Source of the DNA: an uncultured Candidatus Melainabacteria bacterium
Lineage (GTDB): Bacteria; Cyanobacteriota; Vampirovibrionia; Gastranaerophilales; Gastranaerophilaceae
Assembly (NCBI GenBank): GCA_937895785.1
Contig: CALBKW010000060.1
Location: 1 to 15,733 of the forward strand
DNA length: 15,733 bases
Direction of reading: 5' to 3'
Every line of letters starts with the position of its first letter. The stretch's first letter is position 1. Under the pieces are notes generated by a model, which saw only the letters and a program-made list of their open reading frames with translations, was not told where the DNA came from and searched no databases. A program made the translations under genes and the position numbers. This document shows positions 13,612 to 15,733 of the stretch, piece by piece.

Positions 13612-14505
13612 CTATTCTTTTTCGATTGTATCCATTAAAGCAAATAGTTCCGCTTTTTGTTCATAATTTAATATTACAAGTGGTTGTCTTACGTAATCTT
13701 TTATAATACCCATTTTTGATAACGCTGCTTTCACAGGTACAGGGTTTGGAGCCATGAATAACTTTTTAAACATTGGATATAAAATCATGTGCATATTTAA
13801 CGCTGATTTAATATTACCTTCTTTAAAATCTTCAATCATGCTCTTAATTTCTTCACCGTAAATGTGAGAGGCTACTGACACAACACCTGTCGCACCTAAT
13901 GACAACATTGGAAGAAGTAAGCTGTCATCACCGCAATAAATTTCAAAACCATCTGGACATAAATCTTTCATTTCTGAAATCATATCCATATCAGGATAGC
14001 TTTGTTTAATACCTACAATGTTTTCATATTTTTTTGCCAAGTAAGCAACTGTTTCTGGCAACATATTTACACCAGTTCTTGATGGTATGTTGTAAATAAT
14101 TACAGGAATTTTAACAGCCTCTGCTATAGCAGAGAAGTGAGCTTTCATACCTTCTTGTGATGGCTTATTGTAGTAAGGAACAACAGAAAGAATTGCATCT
14201 GCGCCTTCTTTTTCAGCCATTTTTGCATATTTTACTGCCTCTTTAGTTGAATTAGAACCAGCACTCATAATAACTTTGCAATCATTTCTAACTGCTCTTT
14301 TGATTGTGCTTAACAATTCAACTTCTTCTTCATTTGTTAAAGTTGGGCATTCGCCTGTAGTTGCAGCAACCAACAATGAATCAGAACCGTTATCTAATAA
14401 ATATTCAGCCAATTCTGCCGCTTTATCATAATCAACATTACCTTCTTTTGTGAAAGGTGTAACCATCGCCGTTATAACTTCACCGGCATCGAAACGTGAA
14501 CTCAT
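13612..14505 (-). CDS. dapA: 4-hydroxy-tetrahydrodipicolinate synthase
   Basis: DapA condenses pyruvate with aspartate semialdehyde, the first step dedicated to lysine and diaminopimelate (for peptidoglycan). The 297 residues fit the family. The motifs are AATTGECPTL (47-56, with the Thr-Thr of the proton relay), PYYNKP (110-115, Tyr111), YNIPSRTG (138-145, Tyr138 and substrate-binding Arg143) and GIKQS (165-169) with the Schiff-base Lys167. All catalytic residues are present. The Shine-Dalgarno site AAGGAGG is excellent (minus strand, around 14513-14519). A -10-like TATAAT lies at 14529-14534. The gene is divergent from lptC. Confidence 0.96.
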   Translation of the reverse strand: MSSRFDAGEVITAMVTPFTKEGNVDYDKAAELAEYLLDNGSDSLLVAATTGECPTLTNEEEVELLSTIKRAVRNDCKVIMSAGSNSTKEAVKYAKMAEKEGADAILSVVPYYNKPSQEGMKAHFSAIAEAVKIPVIIYNIPSRTGVNMLPETVAYLAKKYENIVGIKQSYPDMDMISEMKDLCPDGFEIYCGDDSLLLPMLSLGATGVVSVASHIYGEEIKSMIEDFKEGNIKSALNMHMILYPMFKKLFMAPNPVPVKAALSKMGIIKDYVRQPLVILNYEQKAELFALMDTIEKE

Positions 14506-14528
14506 AATATTTCCTCCTTATAATTCTA

Positions 14529-14534
14529 ATTATA
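14529..14534 (-). promoter_or_regulatory. -10 box of dapA
   Basis: TATAAT on the minus strand, 23 bases upstream of the dapA ATG, would give a transcript beginning near the Shine-Dalgarno site. No convincing -35 box was found. Confidence 0.4.
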
Positions 14535-14612
14535 AAACAAATTAATTAAATAAGGTTAAAATCGTAATATTCGTAATTAATTCTTAACAATACAATTCAA
14601 ATCTCTAATTCA

Positions 14613-14621
14613 TGATAAAAT
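14613..14621 (+). promoter_or_regulatory. Extended -10 promoter of lptC, predicted leaderless or nearly so
   Basis: TGA plus TAAAAT (14616-14621) is followed by seven bases and the ATG at 14629, with no Shine-Dalgarno sequence in between. Transcription should begin at or one base before the start codon. Confidence 0.55.
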
Positions 14622-14628
14622 TTATATT

Positions 14629-15264
14629 ATGAAAAGATTTTTGGTATACTTACGCAAAATTAAAAATATGAGTGCAAAGAAAAAAGCGTACGCTATTGGC
14701 TTTTTAGTTCTTGCGGGAATTTTGCTTTGGGCGTTTTTAAGCGCAGGGTTTATGACCAATGGCTTTTCACGTTCTCAAATCAAAAAAGGTGATGACCGCC
14801 AAGAAGTTGATGTTGAAAGCATGATTTTGACAGAAACTAAGAATGATACAAAATATTGGGAAATCTACGGCGAAACCGGTTCGTACAACAGCGATGAAAA
14901 AATTGCAGTTTTGAGTAATGTTATTGGAAACTTTTATAAAGACAATGAAGTAGCTATGAGCTTTGAATCAACTCAAGGTACTTATAATGAAGAAAAAAAT
15001 CAAATTATTTTATACGAAAACACATTTATTGTATTAAAAGACGGTACATCTTTAAAATGTGATAGACTTGTTTGGTCAGGTTCTGATAAGGACATCATTG
15101 CTGAAGGTAATGTAAAAATCAACCGTGGCTCAGAACTTGATGCTCAAGGTGACAAAGTTATAATCAGTTCATCTTATGAACATTTTAAACTTATCGGTAA
15201 TACCGTTTCAAAAGTGTTTGATAAAAACAACAGTACTGCTAAAAAGGGGAATTTACTTCAATGA
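14629..15264 (+). CDS. lptC: LPS export protein LptC
   Basis: LptC is the inner-membrane-anchored periplasmic component that receives lipopolysaccharide from LptBFG and passes it to LptA. The 211-residue protein has a basic N-terminus, one transmembrane helix (about 21-41, FLVLAGILLWAFLSAGF) and a periplasmic beta-jellyroll rich in short strands, with typical segments WEIYGETGSYN, SFESTQGTYNEEKNQIILYENTFI and DRLVWSGSDKDIIAEGNVKI. The next gene, lptA, overlaps its stop codon by four bases (ATGA), which confirms the assignment. The start has no ribosome site but a well-placed extended -10 element. Confidence 0.9.
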   Translation: MKRFLVYLRKIKNMSAKKKAYAIGFLVLAGILLWAFLSAGFMTNGFSRSQIKKGDDRQEVDVESMILTETKNDTKYWEIYGETGSYNSDEKIAVLSNVIGNFYKDNEVAMSFESTQGTYNEEKNQIILYENTFIVLKDGTSLKCDRLVWSGSDKDIIAEGNVKINRGSELDAQGDKVIISSSYEHFKLIGNTVSKVFDKNNSTAKKGNLLQ

Positions 15265-15733
15265 AGAAATATTTAATTATAGCTGGGATAGTAATATTAG
15301 GTCTAGGTGCTGCAACGATAGCCTCAGACTTGGTTATAGAATCAAAAACTCAAAGTTTTAGTGAATCTGACAATAAAATTCACTTTGATGGAGATGTAAA
15401 AGTAAAACTTGATGACTTACATGTTGTTGGCGACAGAGCGGATATCACAACAAAAAATAACAAACTTGATACTGCGACTTTCTATGATAAACCTTATGCA
15501 TACCAAGTTCAAAACAACAAAAAACGTGAAGTTAAAGCTAATATTTTAAAATTATCTTTAATTACAAAAGTCGTAAGAGCAGAAGGTGATACACAAACAA
15601 CCGTTATGGATGGGAAAAAACCTCTTGCTGTAATCACTGCAAATTCACAAGAATATGACACAAAATCAAATATCATGACAGCTATGTGCGGTGTTGTTAT
15701 TAAATATCAAGATATCAACACATTTTCTGACAA
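15261..15733 (+). CDS. lptA: LPS transport periplasmic protein LptA/OstA family, N-terminal part (cut by window edge)
   Basis: The 157 readable residues begin with a signal peptide (MKKYLIIAGIVILGLGAATIA) and continue with the OstA-type repeating beta-jellyroll: SESDNKIHFDGDVKVKLDDLHVVGDRADITTKNNKLDTATFYD, then AVITANSQEYDTKSNIMTAMCGVVIKYQD. Such proteins form the periplasmic bridge that carries lipopolysaccharide to the outer membrane. The start overlaps the end of lptC (ATGA), with AAGGGGA about 9 bases before the ATG. The gene runs off the window. A more distant OstA-like protein is possible, but the pairing with lptC favours LptA. Confidence 0.88.
   Translation, partial: MKKYLIIAGIVILGLGAATIASDLVIESKTQSFSESDNKIHFDGDVKVKLDDLHVVGDRADITTKNNKLDTATFYDKPYAYQVQNNKKREVKANILKLSLITKVVRAEGDTQTTVMDGKKPLAVITANSQEYDTKSNIMTAMCGVVIKYQDINTFSD

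Noticed and set aside
14562..14577. Direct repeat TCGTAAT twice in the dapA-lptC gap
   Set aside because: Seven-base copies at a 9-bp period in AT-rich DNA, with no clear relation to either promoter; too weak to report as a site.

Overview
This window looks like ordinary chromosomal DNA from an AT-rich bacterium with an outer membrane. Ribosomal and translation genes (rpsB, tsf, rpmB, trpS), secretion (secD, secF), lysine or cell-wall synthesis (dapA), glycolysis (gap) and DNA repair (uvrA) sit beside lptC-lptA, which implies lipopolysaccharide export and a Gram-negative envelope. The AT richness, short separate secD and secF, zinc-ribbon type L28 and overall protein flavour suggest a gut member of the non-photosynthetic cyanobacterial relatives (Gastranaerophilales/'Melainabacteria'). 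That assignment is an inference from general resemblance, not a database result. No phage, insertion sequence, CRISPR array, tRNA or rRNA was seen.

Layout. 1-1075, minus strand: the start of gap (cut by the window edge) and upstream of it a gene for a HEAT-repeat-like protein. 1169-1351, plus: a 60-residue protein of unknown function, followed by a strong hairpin and a roughly 150-bp cluster of related palindromic repeats. 1577-6384, minus: uvrA, an alpha/beta hydrolase and trpS, in that transcription order. 6515-7390, plus: a zinc phospholipase C-like protein. 7566-9202, plus: rpsB-tsf with a leader and a clear terminator. 9339-9530, minus: rpmB. 9606-14505, minus: dapA, secD-secF and a secreted GH13-like protein, each of the three blocks with its own likely promoter. 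14629-15733, plus: lptC-lptA, the latter cut by the window edge.

Regulation visible by eye. Many promoters carry an extended -10 of the form TGnTATAAT or TGnTAAAAT. In front of the HEAT-like gene, the hydrolase and uvrA this element ends exactly six bases before the ATG and no Shine-Dalgarno sequence is present, which predicts leaderless mRNAs. lptC is similar, with seven bases. In contrast trpS, dapA, tsf, secF, gap, the phospholipase-like gene and the 60-aa gene have good Shine-Dalgarno sites. The window therefore mixes two initiation modes.

Most interesting items: the repeated leaderless promoter architecture; the clustered palindromic repeats at 1421-1571; a GH13-fold secreted protein that appears to lack its catalytic nucleophile and acid; a zinc phospholipase C-like protein whose zinc-binding Trp sits behind a short non-hydrophobic N-terminal leader; and an 11-bp-period direct repeat touching the gap -35 box. 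I did not find a convincing wholly new multi-gene system.
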